A DNA stretch of 64,000 nt, from the NCBI RefSeq assembly GCF_018619475.1, contig NZ_JAHFZG010000002.1, positions 1-64,000 on the forward strand, written 5' to 3'. The DNA comes from Rhodomicrobium sp. Az07 (GTDB lineage Bacteria; Pseudomonadota; Alphaproteobacteria; Rhizobiales; Rhodomicrobiaceae). The translations under genes and the position numbers were made by a program. The notes beneath the pieces were generated by a model, which was given only the letters and a program-made list of their open reading frames with translations, was not told the DNA's origin and ran no database searches. The stretch's first letter is position 1. Each line of letters opens with the position of its first letter. Positions 26,736-37,800 of this stretch are shown here, one piece after another.

Positions 26736-28667
26736 GTGACAATCAGCAACCGTACCCCGCTCCTTGACAAGATCAAGTTTCCCCAAGACCTTCGTCAGCT
26801 AGATGCCGATCAACTTCCGCAGGTCGCGGACGAACTTCGCACCGAACTGATCGACGCTGTTTCGGTGACGGGGGGGCATCTGGGCGCGGGACTTGGCGTT
26901 GTCGAGCTTACGGTTGCGATCCATTATCTTTTCGATACGCCGCATGATCGCCTCATCTGGGACGTCGGTCATCAGGCTTATCCGCACAAGATCCTGACCG
27001 GCCGCCGCGACCGTATCCGCACGCTGCGCCAGCCGGGCGGCCTGTCGGGCTTCACCAAGCGCTCGGAAAGCGAATACGATCCTTTCGGCGCCGGGCACTC
27101 GTCCACCTCCATCTCCGCCGGTCTCGGCATGGCGGTCGCGAGCGACCTGAAGGGCGAGGATGGCGGCCGCAACGTCATCGCGGTCATCGGCGATGGTTCC
27201 ATGAGCGCGGGCATGGCCTACGAAGCCATGAACAACGCGGGCGCGATGGACGCGCGGCTCATCATCATCCTGAACGACAACGACATGTCCATCGCGCCGC
27301 CGGTGGGCGCGCTGTCGAACTACCTCGCGCGCATGCACTCGTCCGAAACCTTCCTCAAGGTGCGCGACATAGCCAAGAACATGGCGCAGCGCCTGCCTAA
27401 GATCTGGGAGCGCCGCGCGGCTCGCGCCGAGGAATTCACGCGCCACCTGTTCACGGGCGGTTCGTTGTTCGAGGAACTCGGCATCTATTACGTCGGCCCG
27501 ATCGACGGCCACGACCTCGACATCCTGCTGCCCGTGCTGCGCAACGTCCGTGATTCGACGCACAAGGGCCCGGTGCTGATCCATTGCGTGACGCAGAAGG
27601 GCAAGGGCTACGAACCGGCCGAAAAGGCACCCGACAAATATCACGGCGTGACGAAGTTCAACGTCATCACCGGCGCGCAGGACAAGGCCAAAGCGACCGC
27701 GCCCGCCTATACGAAGGTGTTCGCCCAGAGTCTCGTCGAGGAAGCGCGCAAGGACGACGCCATCGTGGCGATCTCTGCGGCGATGCCGTCCGGCACCGGC
27801 CTCGACCTGTTCGAAAGGGAATTCCCCGAGCGGACATTCGACGTGGGCATCGCCGAACAGCACGCGGTGACGTTCGCGGCGGGCATGGCGACCGAAGGGC
27901 TGAAGCCGTTCTGCGCGATCTATTCGACTTTCCTCCAGCGCGGCTACGACCAGCTTATTCACGACGTTTCCGTGCAGCATCTGCCGGTGCGTTTCGCGCT
28001 CGACCGTGCGGGTCTTGTCGGCGCCGATGGCGCAACGCACGCGGGCACGTTCGACCTCGCCTTCCTCTGCTGCCTGCCCGATTTCGTGGTCATGGCGCCA
28101 TCCGACGAGGTGGAACTCAAGCACATGGTCGCGACTTCGGTCGCGATTGACGACCGGCCGAGCGCGATCCGCTATCCGCGTGGCGAAGGCTATGGCATCG
28201 AGATGCCGGCGCAAGGTTCGATTCTGCCGCTCGGCAAGGGCCGCATTGTGCGCGAAGGCTCGACCGTTGCGATCCTCTCTCTCGGCACGCGTCTGCATGA
28301 AAGCCTGAAGGCCGCGGACAAGCTCGCCGCGATGGGCCTTTCGACCACGGTCGCCGATGCGCGCTTCGCGAAGCCGCTCGACCACGATCTCATCCGCCAG
28401 ATTGCGCGCCATCACGAGGTGCTCATCACCGTCGAGGAAGGCTCGTGCGGCGGTTTCGGCTCGCAGGTGCTGGAGTTCCTCGCCCGCGACGGTCTGCTCG
28501 ATCATGGCCTCAAGGTGCGCCCGCTGACGCTCCCGGACATGTATATCGACCACGGCAAGCCGGAGGCGATGTACGAGGCGGCGGGGCTGAACGCAAGCGG
28601 CATCGTGGGCGCTGTCGTGGCGGCTCTCGGCACATCGTCCGCGATCATCGTGGACGAACGCGCTTAA
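26736..28667 (+). CDS. dxs: 1-deoxy-D-xylulose-5-phosphate synthase
   Basis: Dxs condenses pyruvate and glyceraldehyde-3-phosphate with thiamine diphosphate. It is the entry to the MEP isoprenoid pathway that feeds carotenoids, the phytyl tail of bacteriochlorophyll, quinones and hopanoids. The protein is 643 aa. Thiamine binding shows as [18 protein letters not shown] with NDNDMSI; the central transketolase part has [18 protein letters not shown]; the C-terminal domain has [13 protein letters not shown]. The start is GTG at 26736 behind GAAGGAAG. A 257-bp gap separates it from xseB, so it may have its own promoter. A strong hairpin terminator follows. Confidence 0.97.
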   Translation: MTISNRTPLLDKIKFPQDLRQLDADQLPQVADELRTELIDAVSVTGGHLGAGLGVVELTVAIHYLFDTPHDRLIWDVGHQAYPHKILTGRRDRIRTLRQPGGLSGFTKRSESEYDPFGAGHSSTSISAGLGMAVASDLKGEDGGRNVIAVIGDGSMSAGMAYEAMNNAGAMDARLIIILNDNDMSIAPPVGALSNYLARMHSSETFLKVRDIAKNMAQRLPKIWERRAARAEEFTRHLFTGGSLFEELGIYYVGPIDGHDLDILLPVLRNVRDSTHKGPVLIHCVTQKGKGYEPAEKAPDKYHGVTKFNVITGAQDKAKATAPAYTKVFAQSLVEEARKDDAIVAISAAMPSGTGLDLFEREFPERTFDVGIAEQHAVTFAAGMATEGLKPFCAIYSTFLQRGYDQLIHDVSVQHLPVRFALDRAGLVGADGATHAGTFDLAFLCCLPDFVVMAPSDEVELKHMVATSVAIDDRPSAIRYPRGEGYGIEMPAQGSILPLGKGRIVREGSTVAILSLGTRLHESLKAADKLAAMGLSTTVADARFAKPLDHDLIRQIARHHEVLITVEEGSCGGFGSQVLEFLARDGLLDHGLKVRPLTLPDMYIDHGKPEAMYEAAGLNASGIVGAVVAALGTSSAIIVDERA

Positions 28668-28694
28668 TCCTGGCGAGTCTCTGGCTGCAATTGA

Positions 28695-28726
28695 GCCGCG
28701 CGGGTCATTACCCGCGCGGCATTTTT
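28695..28726 (+). terminator. rho-independent terminator after dxs
   Basis: A perfect 10-bp stem (GCCGCGCGGG / CCCGCGCGGC) with a TCATTA loop is followed by ATTTTTG, 28 bp after the dxs stop. Confidence 0.93.
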
Positions 28727-28841
28727 GTGACAGGGTTGGTTCAATAAAGCCGTCATTTTCCATTATTTTTCAATACCCGCGCGGTTGGCGATAACTTCCA
28801 TCCGGTCAGGCTACTGCGAAGATGTCATCGGCTTTCTCGAA

Positions 28842-28930
28842 TTAGAATTATTATAATTTCGCTTCTTTTGCACCTGACGGCAGTCTTGGTTCGATGGGTT
28901 TGGAGTATCGCTGCCTTAGAATCATTACAA
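28842..28930. promoter_or_regulatory. two Irr/ICE-like iron boxes upstream of bfd
   Basis: TTAGAATTATTATAA (28842-28856) differs by one base from the iron control element TTAGAAnnnTTCTAA bound by Irr in Hyphomicrobiales. A weaker copy, TTAGAATCATTACAA, is at 28916-28930. Both precede bfd and bfr, genes that in relatives are repressed by Irr when iron is low. Confidence 0.55.
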
Positions 28931-28991
28931 ATTGTGATTTTTATTGCGAAGCGTCGTTTCCTTGCTTATTCATAGGTTGTGGGCAAGTGAA

Positions 28992-29219
28992 ATGAAGTTA
29001 AACGGCGCAATGATCATCTGTTCTTGCAATGTGTTGAGTGATGAGGCGGTTCGGTCGTCGATGTCGAGCCCGAACCCGCCGCGCACGCCCTGCCAGGTGC
29101 ATCGGCATTTCGGCTGCACTGCGAAGTGTGGACGCTGCACGCGGTCCCTCCGCGATGCGATGGACGAAGGCCGCGCCGAGCAGCCGATGGAGCAATTGCA
29201 GGTCGCGAAAGTCGCCTGA
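28992..29219 (+). CDS. bfd: bacterioferritin-associated ferredoxin
   Basis: Bfd is a small [2Fe-2S] protein that reduces bacterioferritin so that stored iron is released. The protein is 75 aa from the ATG at 28992. The Fer2_BFD pattern is visible: MIICSCNVLSD (CxC) and GCTAKCGRC (CxxC). An internal ATG at 29010, directly before IICSC, would give the more usual length of about 69 aa and cannot be excluded. The bfr gene follows 169 bp later on the same strand. Two iron-box-like motifs lie upstream. Confidence 0.9.
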   Translation: MKLNGAMIICSCNVLSDEAVRSSMSSPNPPRTPCQVHRHFGCTAKCGRCTRSLRDAMDEGRAEQPMEQLQVAKVA

Positions 29220-29388
29220 TCGGCGACCTGGTCGGCCAAGCCCATGTCTCGCCGATGAATTTTCTGTGAGCTGTTTAGAGTTATTCTTTTTCCAGCATTG
29301 ATTTTGAAACGCCCCTTCCGAGATTCTCCTTCATGATCGCGTTGCGATTCACACCGCAGTCCGCCTTCCTCACCACTCGGAGAACAGA

Positions 29389-29880
29389 ATGAAGGGCGAC
29401 CCCAAAGTCATCGACTATCTGAACGCGGGCCTTAAATCCGAACTGACCGCCATCAATCAGTACTGGCTGCATTATCGCATGCTCGACAATTGGGGCTTCC
29501 TCTCCCTTGCGAAGTACTGGCGCAAGGAGTCGATCGAAGAGATGGAGCATGCGGACAAGCTTACCGCGCGCATCCTCTTCCTCGACGGCTTCCCGAACCT
29601 GCAGGTGCTCGACCCGCTGCGTATCGGCCAAACCGTGAAGGAAGTTCTGGAAGCCGACCTCCAGTCGGAAATCGGCGCGCGCTCGCTTTATCAGGAAGCC
29701 GCCACGTACTGTAATTCGGTGCAGGATTACGTCTCGCGCGATCTGTTCGAGGAGCTTATGCACGACGAGGAGGAGCACATCGACTTCCTCGAAACGCAGC
29801 TCGGCCTCGTCGAGAAACTCGGACTTGAGCTTTACTCGCAGTACCACATCGGCGGCCTCGACAAGGAGGGCATCGACTAA
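29389..29880 (+). CDS. bfr: bacterioferritin
   Basis: Bacterioferritin forms a 24-subunit shell that oxidises and stores iron and binds heme between subunits. The protein is 163 aa. Every ferroxidase ligand is at the same residue number as in E. coli Bfr: E18, E51, H54, E94, E127 and H130. The heme-ligating methionine is M52. Start ATG follows CGGAGAACAG. It is the partner of the bfd gene just upstream and probably shares its iron-dependent control. Confidence 0.97.
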   Translation: MKGDPKVIDYLNAGLKSELTAINQYWLHYRMLDNWGFLSLAKYWRKESIEEMEHADKLTARILFLDGFPNLQVLDPLRIGQTVKEVLEADLQSEIGARSLYQEAATYCNSVQDYVSRDLFEELMHDEEEHIDFLETQLGLVEKLGLELYSQYHIGGLDKEGID

Positions 29881-29949
29881 GGTTGGAGTTATGGCCGGGC
29901 GGAGGGATTGCCACCGACCCGGCGTCACTTTCCGCGAGCGAAGGCGACG

Positions 29950-30624
29950 CTATTTCCTTGTCTGGTACCGCACCATGAGCTTCGGCGTCGCCTGCGCGGT
30001 CGAGTCCCTCGTCAGCGTCACGAACTCCTGCCTTTCCGCGTCGAACGTGTCCACCATCCCGCTGTCGATATTGTAAACCCAGCCGTGCAGGCTGAGTTGG
30101 CCCGCCGCGAGCTTCGCCGCAACCGAGGGGTGCGTCGTAAGATTGCGGAGCTGACACAGCACGTTCTCATGCACGAGTGCATTCAGGCGTTTCTTCTCGG
30201 CTTCCCCGGGCGAGAACCGCGCCTCGACGATCTCCTTTGCTGCGGCCGCGTGTTTGATCCAGGCACCGACAGCAGGCATCTTGTCTAGCTTGTCCTCGCG
30301 CAGGATGGCTTTCATCGCGCCGCAGTCGGAATGGCCGCATACGATGAGGTTCGGAATGCCGAGGCCCTGAACCGCATATTCGATGCTGGCGGATACGCCG
30401 CCCGACGACGGGCCGTAGGAGGGGATGATATTGCCCGCGTTGCGGATAACGAAAATATCGCCCGGGTCGCATTGCGTCAGCAACTCCGGCACGACGCGGC
30501 TGTCGGAGCAGGCGATAAACACGGCGAAGGGCCTCTGGCGTTCGCCGAGTTCGTTGAACAGTTCCTGTCGCTTGCCGTGGATTTCAGTTTGAAAACGCAG
30601 AACGCCGTCGATGAGTCTGTGCAT
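29950..30624 (-). CDS. beta-class carbonic anhydrase
   Basis: The enzyme interconverts CO2 and bicarbonate. The protein is 224 aa from ATG 30624 (an ATG at 30654 would add ten residues). Zinc ligands are visible: the CSDSR motif (Cys and the Asp/Arg dyad) and the VCGHSDCGAMKA motif (His and Cys). FVIRNAGNIIPSYGP and GGVSASIEYAV are typical of the CynT/Can plant-like clade. It points toward the bfr gene with a 69-bp gap between stops. In a phototroph it likely supplies bicarbonate for carbon fixation or anaplerosis; that is inference. Confidence 0.95.
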   Translation of the reverse strand: MHRLIDGVLRFQTEIHGKRQELFNELGERQRPFAVFIACSDSRVVPELLTQCDPGDIFVIRNAGNIIPSYGPSSGGVSASIEYAVQGLGIPNLIVCGHSDCGAMKAILREDKLDKMPAVGAWIKHAAAAKEIVEARFSPGEAEKKRLNALVHENVLCQLRNLTTHPSVAAKLAAGQLSLHGWVYNIDSGMVDTFDAERQEFVTLTRDSTAQATPKLMVRYQTRK

Positions 30625-30857
30625 GATGAATTTCGCGGGTCCAGTTAAAGTCATTTAGTCTAACACCGATGAGGCATTCATGCGAGCGCAGGCTGTCTTG
30701 CGCGGGGGGATCCTTCCTGTCGAGCGGATAGCGCCGGGCGTCTGCGGCGGCACCACGATATTGTCTTGATCGCAGGATAGGTCGAATTGCCGGTGGGGGG
30801 TCAAATGTTTGTTAAGCACGATTTGACATAATCGGCATCGTTCCGGAGGCCGGTGTC

Positions 30858-31514
30858 ATGTGGCGTACTCTTGGTTTATTGCTGTTTTGCGCGAGCCTCG
30901 GCGGATGCGCCGCAACGGGCGCGCTGCCTTCAATGTCGGGATTCGGTGGAAGCCTTTCCGAAGCGGAGCCGGCCAAGGCCGCGATGACCGCAGAGCCAGC
31001 CTCGGCATCGACCTCTTCAAGCTCAGGGTCCGGGCTTTCCGGGATATGGTCCAATTTCTCGTCGGCGTTCGGTTCGGGAGACGCGGCGGCAGCACCCGAG
31101 GCGCGAATCGGACAGCAGCCCGACGTCCTCGATCCGAACGAAGCGCTGCGCCTCGTAAACGACTACCGCGCGTCCCAAGGTGTGCCCTCGCTTTCGCTGG
31201 AGCCACGCGCGACCGAAGCCGCTCATATCCTCGCAAAAAACATGGCGACGACCGGCAGGATGTCCCACCTCGGCCCCAATGGAGCGGATGTCGGGAGGCG
31301 CCTGATCATGGCGGGCTACCGATATCGCGTCGCGGCCGAAAATATCGGCGCGGGACAGGCCTCGGTCGCGCAGATAATCGAAGGCTGGAAGAATAGTGCA
31401 CCGCACAGCCGGAACCTTCTTCTTGCCGATGCGAGACACATGGGCATCGCGTTCGAATACAAGCCCGACACAAAATTCAGGAGGTTCTGGGCGCTGGTCG
31501 TGGCGGCGCCTTGA
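30858..31514 (+). CDS. CAP (SCP/PR1) domain lipoprotein
   Basis: This is a 218-aa protein. The N terminus MWRTLGLLLFCASLGGC is a lipoprotein signal with a lipobox ending at Cys17. Residues about 20-85 are a serine/alanine-rich linker. The C-terminal CAP domain has LVNDYRASQGVPSLSLEP, AHILAKNMATTGRMSHLGPNG's MSH motif, and AAENIGAG. Bacterial CAP proteins are secreted and mostly uncharacterised. The ATG at 30858 has a strong TCCGGAGG ribosome site. The upstream 200 bp contain no other gene. Confidence 0.88.
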   Translation: MWRTLGLLLFCASLGGCAATGALPSMSGFGGSLSEAEPAKAAMTAEPASASTSSSSGSGLSGIWSNFSSAFGSGDAAAAPEARIGQQPDVLDPNEALRLVNDYRASQGVPSLSLEPRATEAAHILAKNMATTGRMSHLGPNGADVGRRLIMAGYRYRVAAENIGAGQASVAQIIEGWKNSAPHSRNLLLADARHMGIAFEYKPDTKFRRFWALVVAAP

Positions 31515-31612
31515 ATGGGTAGCGGGCACGTCGGAAAATTGACGATGCACACGGCTCTAATCCCTGATAAAGCTGCGCCGCTCGTGGAGGATTCGAAAGA
31601 ACTCGGGTGGTG

Positions 31613-33538
31613 ATGAATATCCAGGGACAGGTCGCCGCGGAGCCACAGGGCGTCGCGGCAATGCCTCAGGGGCAGACGAAAGCCATGGCTCTAGCGGCCC
31701 TTGGCGTCGTCTTCGGCGATATCGGCACAAGTCCGCTCTACACGCTCAAGATCGTGCTCGGCGCGAGCGGCCATCAGGTCGTGGACCGCGCCATGGTGCT
31801 GGGGTCGCTTTCGCTCATCATCTGGACGCTCATCATCGTGACGTCGATCAAGTACATCGCCGTGGCGATGCGCGTCGACAACCACGGCGAAGGCGGCATC
31901 ATGGCCTTGATGGCGCTCTTGAGCGGCGGCCGCAAGGGGCTCGGCGGACGGCGGCAGACGCGAACCTTCGTTGTCGTCGTGGGGCTCGCCGGGGCGGCCC
32001 TCATCTACGGCGACGGCGTCATAACGCCCGCGATATCCGTGTTGTCCGCGCTCGAAGGGCTCGCGATCAAGGCACATAGCTTCGAGCCTTACATCCTGCC
32101 TGCAACCATCGTCATTCTTGTGCTTCTGTTCCTCGTTCAGCCGCGCGGAACAGCCACGATCGGCCGCCTTTTCGGCCCGGTCATGCTCGTCTGGTTCGTG
32201 ACGCTGGGGGTTCTCGGCATCGGCGGCATCTGGAAGAATCCCACGGTGCTGGCAGCGATAAACCCGGCATACGGTCTCTATTACCTCTTTGAAGGCGGCC
32301 TCACCTCTTTCCTGATACTCGGCGCGGTATTCCTCTGCGTCACGGGGGCGGAAGCGCTCTACACGGATATGGGGCATTTCGGGCGGCGTCCGATCCAGAT
32401 GGCTTGGTTTTTCATCGTCTTCCCATGCCTCGTGCTGAATTACGCCGGTCAGGCCGCGCTCGTGCTCGACGGAACGGCGATCGCGGAGAACACATTCTAC
32501 GCGCTGTGCCCGAGAGACCTGCTGATCCCGCTGATCATCCTCGCGACGGTCGCCACCATTGTCGCCAGTCAGGCGGTCATTACCGGCGCATTCTCCATGA
32601 CGAGGCAGGCGATCCAGCTCGGCTGGCTCCCTCGGCTCCACATCACGCAGACCTCGGCGCTCGGCTTCGGCCAGATTTATATCGGCGTCGTGAACTGGAC
32701 GATGATGGTCATCACCATCGGCCTGACGCTCTCGTTCCGCGAGGCAGACAACCTCGCCGCCGCCTACGGCATCGCCGTGTCCGCCACCATGCTGATGGAA
32801 TCGTTTCTACTCTATATCGCGATGCGCGAATATCTCGGCTGGGATCCGCGGCTTTCCGCACTGCTCGCGAGTTGCTTCGTCATTGTCGACTGCGCCTTCC
32901 TCATCGCCAACTCGGCCAAAATGCTGGACGGCGGCTGGGTGCCTCTGCTGCTTGCCGTCATTATCGCGGGCTTGATGTGGGTCTGGCATTCGGGGCGACG
33001 CGCGGTGATGGCCGTGCTCGTTTCAAGATATCGTCCGATCCACGAGTTCCTCGCCGAAATCAAGGAGCGGGGCGTTCCACGAGTACCGGGCACGGCCGTT
33101 TTCATGACACGCTCGAAGAAGGGCGTGCCGCCCGTCATGGCCTGGCACGTGAAGCATAACCGCGCGCTGCATGAGCGGGTGGTGGTAATACACGTCTCCA
33201 TCGAGCCCGTGCCGTTCGTGAACCCGGAGCACCGTCTTCAGGTGGAGACGGAGGACGATAATTTCTGGCGTGCCATGGTGTATTACGGCTTCATGGAACG
33301 GCCGGACATTCCGCCCATCCTCGAACTCATGAAGGAGCGGGGATACGACATCAGTCTCGATGACGTGACCTACTACATCGGACGCGAGACGGTCGTGCCG
33401 AGGGAAGACGGAAAGGGGCTGCCGCGCTGGCAGGAAAATCTCTTCGCCATCATGGAGCGCAACGCTGCGCAGGTGACAGACTTCTTTCGTCTGCCCGTCG
33501 ACCGGGTCGTGGAGATCGGGCGCCAGGTCGCGATCTGA
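31613..33538 (+). CDS. kup: Kup-family potassium transporter
   Basis: Kup takes up K+ with protons across the inner membrane. The protein is 641 aa. The family signature LGVVFGDIGTSPLYTLK is near residues 28-44 and is followed by about twelve hydrophobic segments to about residue 450, including GDGVITPAISVLSALEGL and GAEALYTDMGHFGRRPIQ. The rest is a cytoplasmic domain. I start at ATG 31613; two GTG codons directly before it are in frame. It stands alone, with 98 bp to the previous gene and IS debris after it. Confidence 0.96.
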   Translation: MNIQGQVAAEPQGVAAMPQGQTKAMALAALGVVFGDIGTSPLYTLKIVLGASGHQVVDRAMVLGSLSLIIWTLIIVTSIKYIAVAMRVDNHGEGGIMALMALLSGGRKGLGGRRQTRTFVVVVGLAGAALIYGDGVITPAISVLSALEGLAIKAHSFEPYILPATIVILVLLFLVQPRGTATIGRLFGPVMLVWFVTLGVLGIGGIWKNPTVLAAINPAYGLYYLFEGGLTSFLILGAVFLCVTGAEALYTDMGHFGRRPIQMAWFFIVFPCLVLNYAGQAALVLDGTAIAENTFYALCPRDLLIPLIILATVATIVASQAVITGAFSMTRQAIQLGWLPRLHITQTSALGFGQIYIGVVNWTMMVITIGLTLSFREADNLAAAYGIAVSATMLMESFLLYIAMREYLGWDPRLSALLASCFVIVDCAFLIANSAKMLDGGWVPLLLAVIIAGLMWVWHSGRRAVMAVLVSRYRPIHEFLAEIKERGVPRVPGTAVFMTRSKKGVPPVMAWHVKHNRALHERVVVIHVSIEPVPFVNPEHRLQVETEDDNFWRAMVYYGFMERPDIPPILELMKERGYDISLDDVTYYIGRETVVPREDGKGLPRWQENLFAIMERNAAQVTDFFRLPVDRVVEIGRQVAI

Positions 33539-33614
33539 CCATTTGGCGAGCAACTCGCCCAACCGACAGGTTGTGTATCTCCGCGGCGGAGCAGCCCTCC
33601 TTCGAAGCAGACCG

Positions 33615-34028
33615 CTAGTGGAGCGAATCTAACGTTTGGTACCCACGTTTAACGGCAGCGATGATCGCGTCTGGTGCTTCGGTCCAGACGAAAGGCTTGG
33701 CCTCCAAGTTATGCTCTTCGAGGAAGCGGTTGATTGCGGCTTGAAGGTCGACAAGGGAGTGGAACGCTCCTCGTTTGAAACGCCGTTTGGAGTTCTGCGA
33801 AGTATCCCACGACGGCATTGAGCCGGGAGCAAGACGTTGGGGCGAAGTGGAAGACCCAGCGCGGATGCCGCTCAAGGCGCTGCATGTTGCGGCCGGTCAC
33901 GGTGCAGTCGAGGACGTTGAGGGCGGCAAACAGCGTCGTCGTTCCGTGCCGCTTGTAATCGTGCGTCATGGATCCGCAGCGTTCCTTCTTCATCGGCAGG
34001 CCGGGCTGAGTTCGGTCCAGCGCCTAGA
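33615..34028 (-). pseudogene. broken IS630-family transposase (C-terminal piece, frameshift and internal deletion)
   Basis: Two minus-strand frames join to give the C-terminal part of an IS630-type transposase. The first frame (from about 34027) reads [20 protein letters not shown] and [12 protein letters not shown], then jumps to [20 protein letters not shown], so about 30 residues that would hold the second catalytic acid are missing. Near 33795 the reading shifts to the other frame: [40 protein letters not shown]. The N-terminal half is absent. No inverted repeats were recognised at the edges. It is dead, and its upstream edge touches the stop codon of the next gene. Confidence 0.85.
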
Positions 34029-34727
34029 CTAATGCAGCGGCGGTGCATCGGTGTTTGCGCTCGTCGCGTCTTCGAGGAGCGCGAGCGGCAGGGCCAGCGG
34101 TCCGTCGTGCGTCGGCGCTTCGAGATAGCCGACCGGCACAGGTGCGGGGTCCGGCAGAAGGTCCGACAGCTCTTCGGCGCGGGCCGCGAAAAACACGTCG
34201 TCGATCTGCGCCAGGAACACTTCGCAGGCGGTGCGCAATTCAAACAGCGCCGTGCGCCCGCCCACGAGATACGATCCGCCATGGATCGGCTGATTCGCGC
34301 TGCGCGGGTCCGGCTGACGCAGAGAGAGGAAGCGCGAGAGAGAGCCGCCGCCGTTGAACATGCGCTGCGCGTCGCGGACGAATTCGGCCTGCAACGCCTC
34401 GCAAGCGGACGTGGCCTCCAGCATCTGTTCAATCTCGTCCTGAAAATCGGGGGCGAGCTTGCGCAATTCCGAAGCCCAGTTTCGCGCCCGCATCATCTTC
34501 ATCAGCATCAGCGCTTCGCGTTCCTGGAAGGTCTTGCACCCTTCGCGGAAACGGCCGAGCCGGGCGGCGATTTCCGCGTGCCCGGCTCCTCTTACGTCGG
34601 CTTTGGGAAGTGCGGTTCTTTCGAAGAACCATGCATCGCTGATTGCCGATTTCAGCGCGTCTTTCAGGAGATACACGATCGTATAGACGTCGTGGTCTTG
34701 CGGCTGGTTGATCGTCCAGAGCGCCAT
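34029..34727 (-). CDS. hypothetical protein of unknown function
   Basis: This is a 232-aa frame starting MALWTINQPQDHDVYTI. I do not recognise a family. It is soluble, rich in helices with charged residues (FQEREALMLMKMMRARNWAS, DFQDEIEQMLEA), and ends in an acidic and proline-rich part. It lies 89 bp downstream of nrdJ on the same strand. Its TAG stop at 34029-34031 is exactly at the edge of the IS630 debris, so the original C terminus may have been lost and replaced. Coding status is supported by GC-rich third positions and its length. Confidence 0.55.
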   Translation of the reverse strand: MALWTINQPQDHDVYTIVYLLKDALKSAISDAWFFERTALPKADVRGAGHAEIAARLGRFREGCKTFQEREALMLMKMMRARNWASELRKLAPDFQDEIEQMLEATSACEALQAEFVRDAQRMFNGGGSLSRFLSLRQPDPRSANQPIHGGSYLVGGRTALFELRTACEVFLAQIDDVFFAARAEELSDLLPDPAPVPVGYLEAPTHDGPLALPLALLEDATSANTDAPPLH

Positions 34728-34816
34728 CGTTGCGTTCAGCCCTTGGCTAGGTCCGAGGCGATCATCCAGAGGTCTGCGCGAGACTCCGCGCAAACCCTCC
34801 GAACGCTATGGCAGCC

Positions 34817-37800
34817 TTATGAGCATCCCGTCGTGCCGCCGCAGGTATCGCACTTCAGACAAGTTCCGTTGCGCACGAGAGTGAAGTTGCCGCATGTGCC
34901 GCAGGCTTCGCCCTCGTAACCCTTCGCGCGCGCTTCCGCGAGCAAGTCGGCCTTACCGGGCCTTGCTCCGAGCGGTACTGTCAGATGGGAAGTATTCAAC
35001 GCGGCACTTGCCCCATCGCGCGCGTTTACATCGAGAGAACCCAGCGGAGACAAATCCTCGTCTTCCGGACGCAGGGCATAAGCGAGGGCGCCATGCGTAT
35101 CATACGAGCCGGCGCCACCGATTCGCTCATTCTTAGGCTGATCCTGAACTATGACAACTTTGTGGTGAAGCCCGCGTGTGAGACCCTTCGACACATAACG
35201 GTCTGCGTAGATCACCGGATTGGCGGCCGCCGCGGCCTTCTGGCCCGGCCTGTCGTCAGCCACGCCGCCGCCCATCACCGTCGCGCCGATCTGCGACGGG
35301 TCGACATGGGCGAGGTCGTTGCGGCCGAGATAGGACACCGCCAGTTCACGGAAGATGTAATCGAGGATCGACGTCGCGTTCTTGATCGCCTCGTTGCCCT
35401 GCACGAAGCCCGCCGGTTCGAAGCGCGTGAAGGTGAACGCCTCCACGAATTCGTCGAGCGGCACGCCATATTGCAGGCCGAGGCTGATCGCGATGGCGAA
35501 GTTGTTCATCAAGCTGCGGAAGGCCGCGCCTTCCTTGTGCATGTCGATGAAGATTTCGCCGAGGCGGCCATCCTCGAATTCGCCCGTGCGCAGATAGACC
35601 TTGTGGCCACCGACGACGGCCTTCTGCGTATAGCCCTTGCGGCGGTTCGGAAGCTTCTCGCGCTCGGCCTTGAGGCGGACGCGCTCGATGATGCGCTCGA
35701 TCACGCGTTCCGCCACGATCTGCGCGCGACGGCCCTGCGGCGCGGCGAGCAGCGCTTCCGCGGCATCCTCGGCATCCGCGTCGTTATCGGCGAGAAGCTG
35801 CGCGGACAGCGGCTGCGAAAGCTTGGAGCCGTCGCGGTAAAGAGCGTTCGCCTTCAGCGCGAGCTTCCACGACAGCATGTAGGCTTCGCGGCAATCGGCG
35901 ATGCTGGCCGAATTCGGCATGTTGATCGTCTTCGAGATCGCACCGGAGATGAACGGCTGCGCCGCCGCCATCATGCGGATATGGCTCTGCCATGACAGCG
36001 CGCGCTTGCCCTTTTTGCCGCACGGATTCGCGCAGTCGAACACGGGCAGGTGCTCCGGTTTGAGGCCCGGCGCGCCTTCGAGGGTCATCGTGCCGCAAAC
36101 ATACTCGTTGGCCGCATCGATTTCCGCCCTCGGGAAGCCGATCGCCGCAAGCAGGTCGAAGCTCGGCGCGGCCATCTGCTCATCGGTGAGCTTGAGCACG
36201 CCCTTGCAGAAATCGTCGCCGAGCGTCCACTTGTTGAAGACGAACTTGATGTCGAACGCGGCGCCGAGACCGGCTTCGACGGCGGCGATCTTGTCCGGCG
36301 TGAAGCCCTTCGCGGCGAGCGTCTTGTGGTTGATATGCGGTGCCGTCGCCAGCGTGCCGCGTCCGACCGCATAGGCGATGATCGCGTCGATCTGCTTCAG
36401 CGTATAGCCGAGGTTCCGCAGCGCTTCGGGCACGGCGCGGTTGATGATCTTGAAGTAGCCGCCGCCCGAAAGCTTCTTGAACTTCACGAGCGCGAAGTCC
36501 GGCTCGATGCCCGTCGTATCGCAGTCCATCACGAGGCCGATGGTGCCTGTCGGCGCGATGACCGACACCTGCGCGTTGCGGAAACCGTGCATCTGCCCGA
36601 GCGAGATCACATCGTCCCACACCTCGCGGGCCACCGTGACGAGATCGGTTTGCGGGCAGACGCCGTCCTTGAGCGGCACGGGGCTTGTGGAAAGCAGCTC
36701 GTAGCCATTGTCGCGCCCATAGGCCGCGCGGCGATGGTTCTTCATCACGCGCAGCATGTGAGCAGCGTTCGGCCCGTAACCGGGAAACGCGCCGAGTTCC
36801 TTCGCCATCTCGGCGGACGTGGCGTAGCTGACGCCGGTCATGAGCGCGGAAACCGCCGCCGCCAGCGCGCGGCCTTCGTCCGAGTCGTAGCCGAGGCCGG
36901 AGACCATGAGGAGGCCGCCGAGATTCGCATAACCGAGGCCAAGGGTGCGGAAGTCATACGAGCGCTGCGCGATTTCCTTCGACGGGAATTGCGCCATCGT
37001 CACGGAAATTTCGAGCACGACCGTCCACAGGCGGCAGGCATGCGCGAAGGCTTCCGCGTCGACGAGGCGAGCTTCGCCATCTTGCGGGCGGAACGACAGC
37101 AGGTTCAGCGACGCGAGATTACACGCGGTGTCGTCGAGGAACATGTATTCCGAGCACGGATTGGATGCGCGGATCGGGCCGCTCGCCGGGCAGGTGTGCC
37201 AATCGTTGATCGTGGTGTGGAACTGGATGCCCGGATCGGCGCTGGCCCAGGCCGCCTCCGAGATCTGGTCCATCAGCGCGCGCGCCTTGAGGGTCTTCAC
37301 GGCCTTGTCCGTGGTACGGGACATCAGGTGCCAGTCGCCGTCGACCTCCACCGCGCGCAGGAACGAATCATCAACGCGAACGGTGTTGTTCGAATTCTGG
37401 CCGCCGACGGTGCGATATGCCTCGCCTTCCCAATCGGTATCGAAGCTCGGAAACTCGATGGACTTGAACCCCTGCCGCGCGAAGTGGATCACGCGCTGGA
37501 TGTAGGCGTCGGGCACGAAGGCCGCGCGCGCCGCCTTGATTTCGCGCTTCAACGCGACATTCTTCAAGGGATCGAAGCAATCTTCGCCGTGGCCTTCGCA
37601 GTTCACACACGCGCGCATGATGGCCGCGAGGTGCTTCGCGCAAATCTTCGAGCCCGCGACGAGCGCCGCCACCTTCTGCTCTTCGAGCACCTTCCAGTTG
37701 ATGAACGCCTCGATATCCGGGTGGTCGGCATCGACGATCACCATTTTCGCGGCGCGGCGCGTTGTGCCGCCGGACTTGATCGCGCCCGCGGCCTTGTCGC

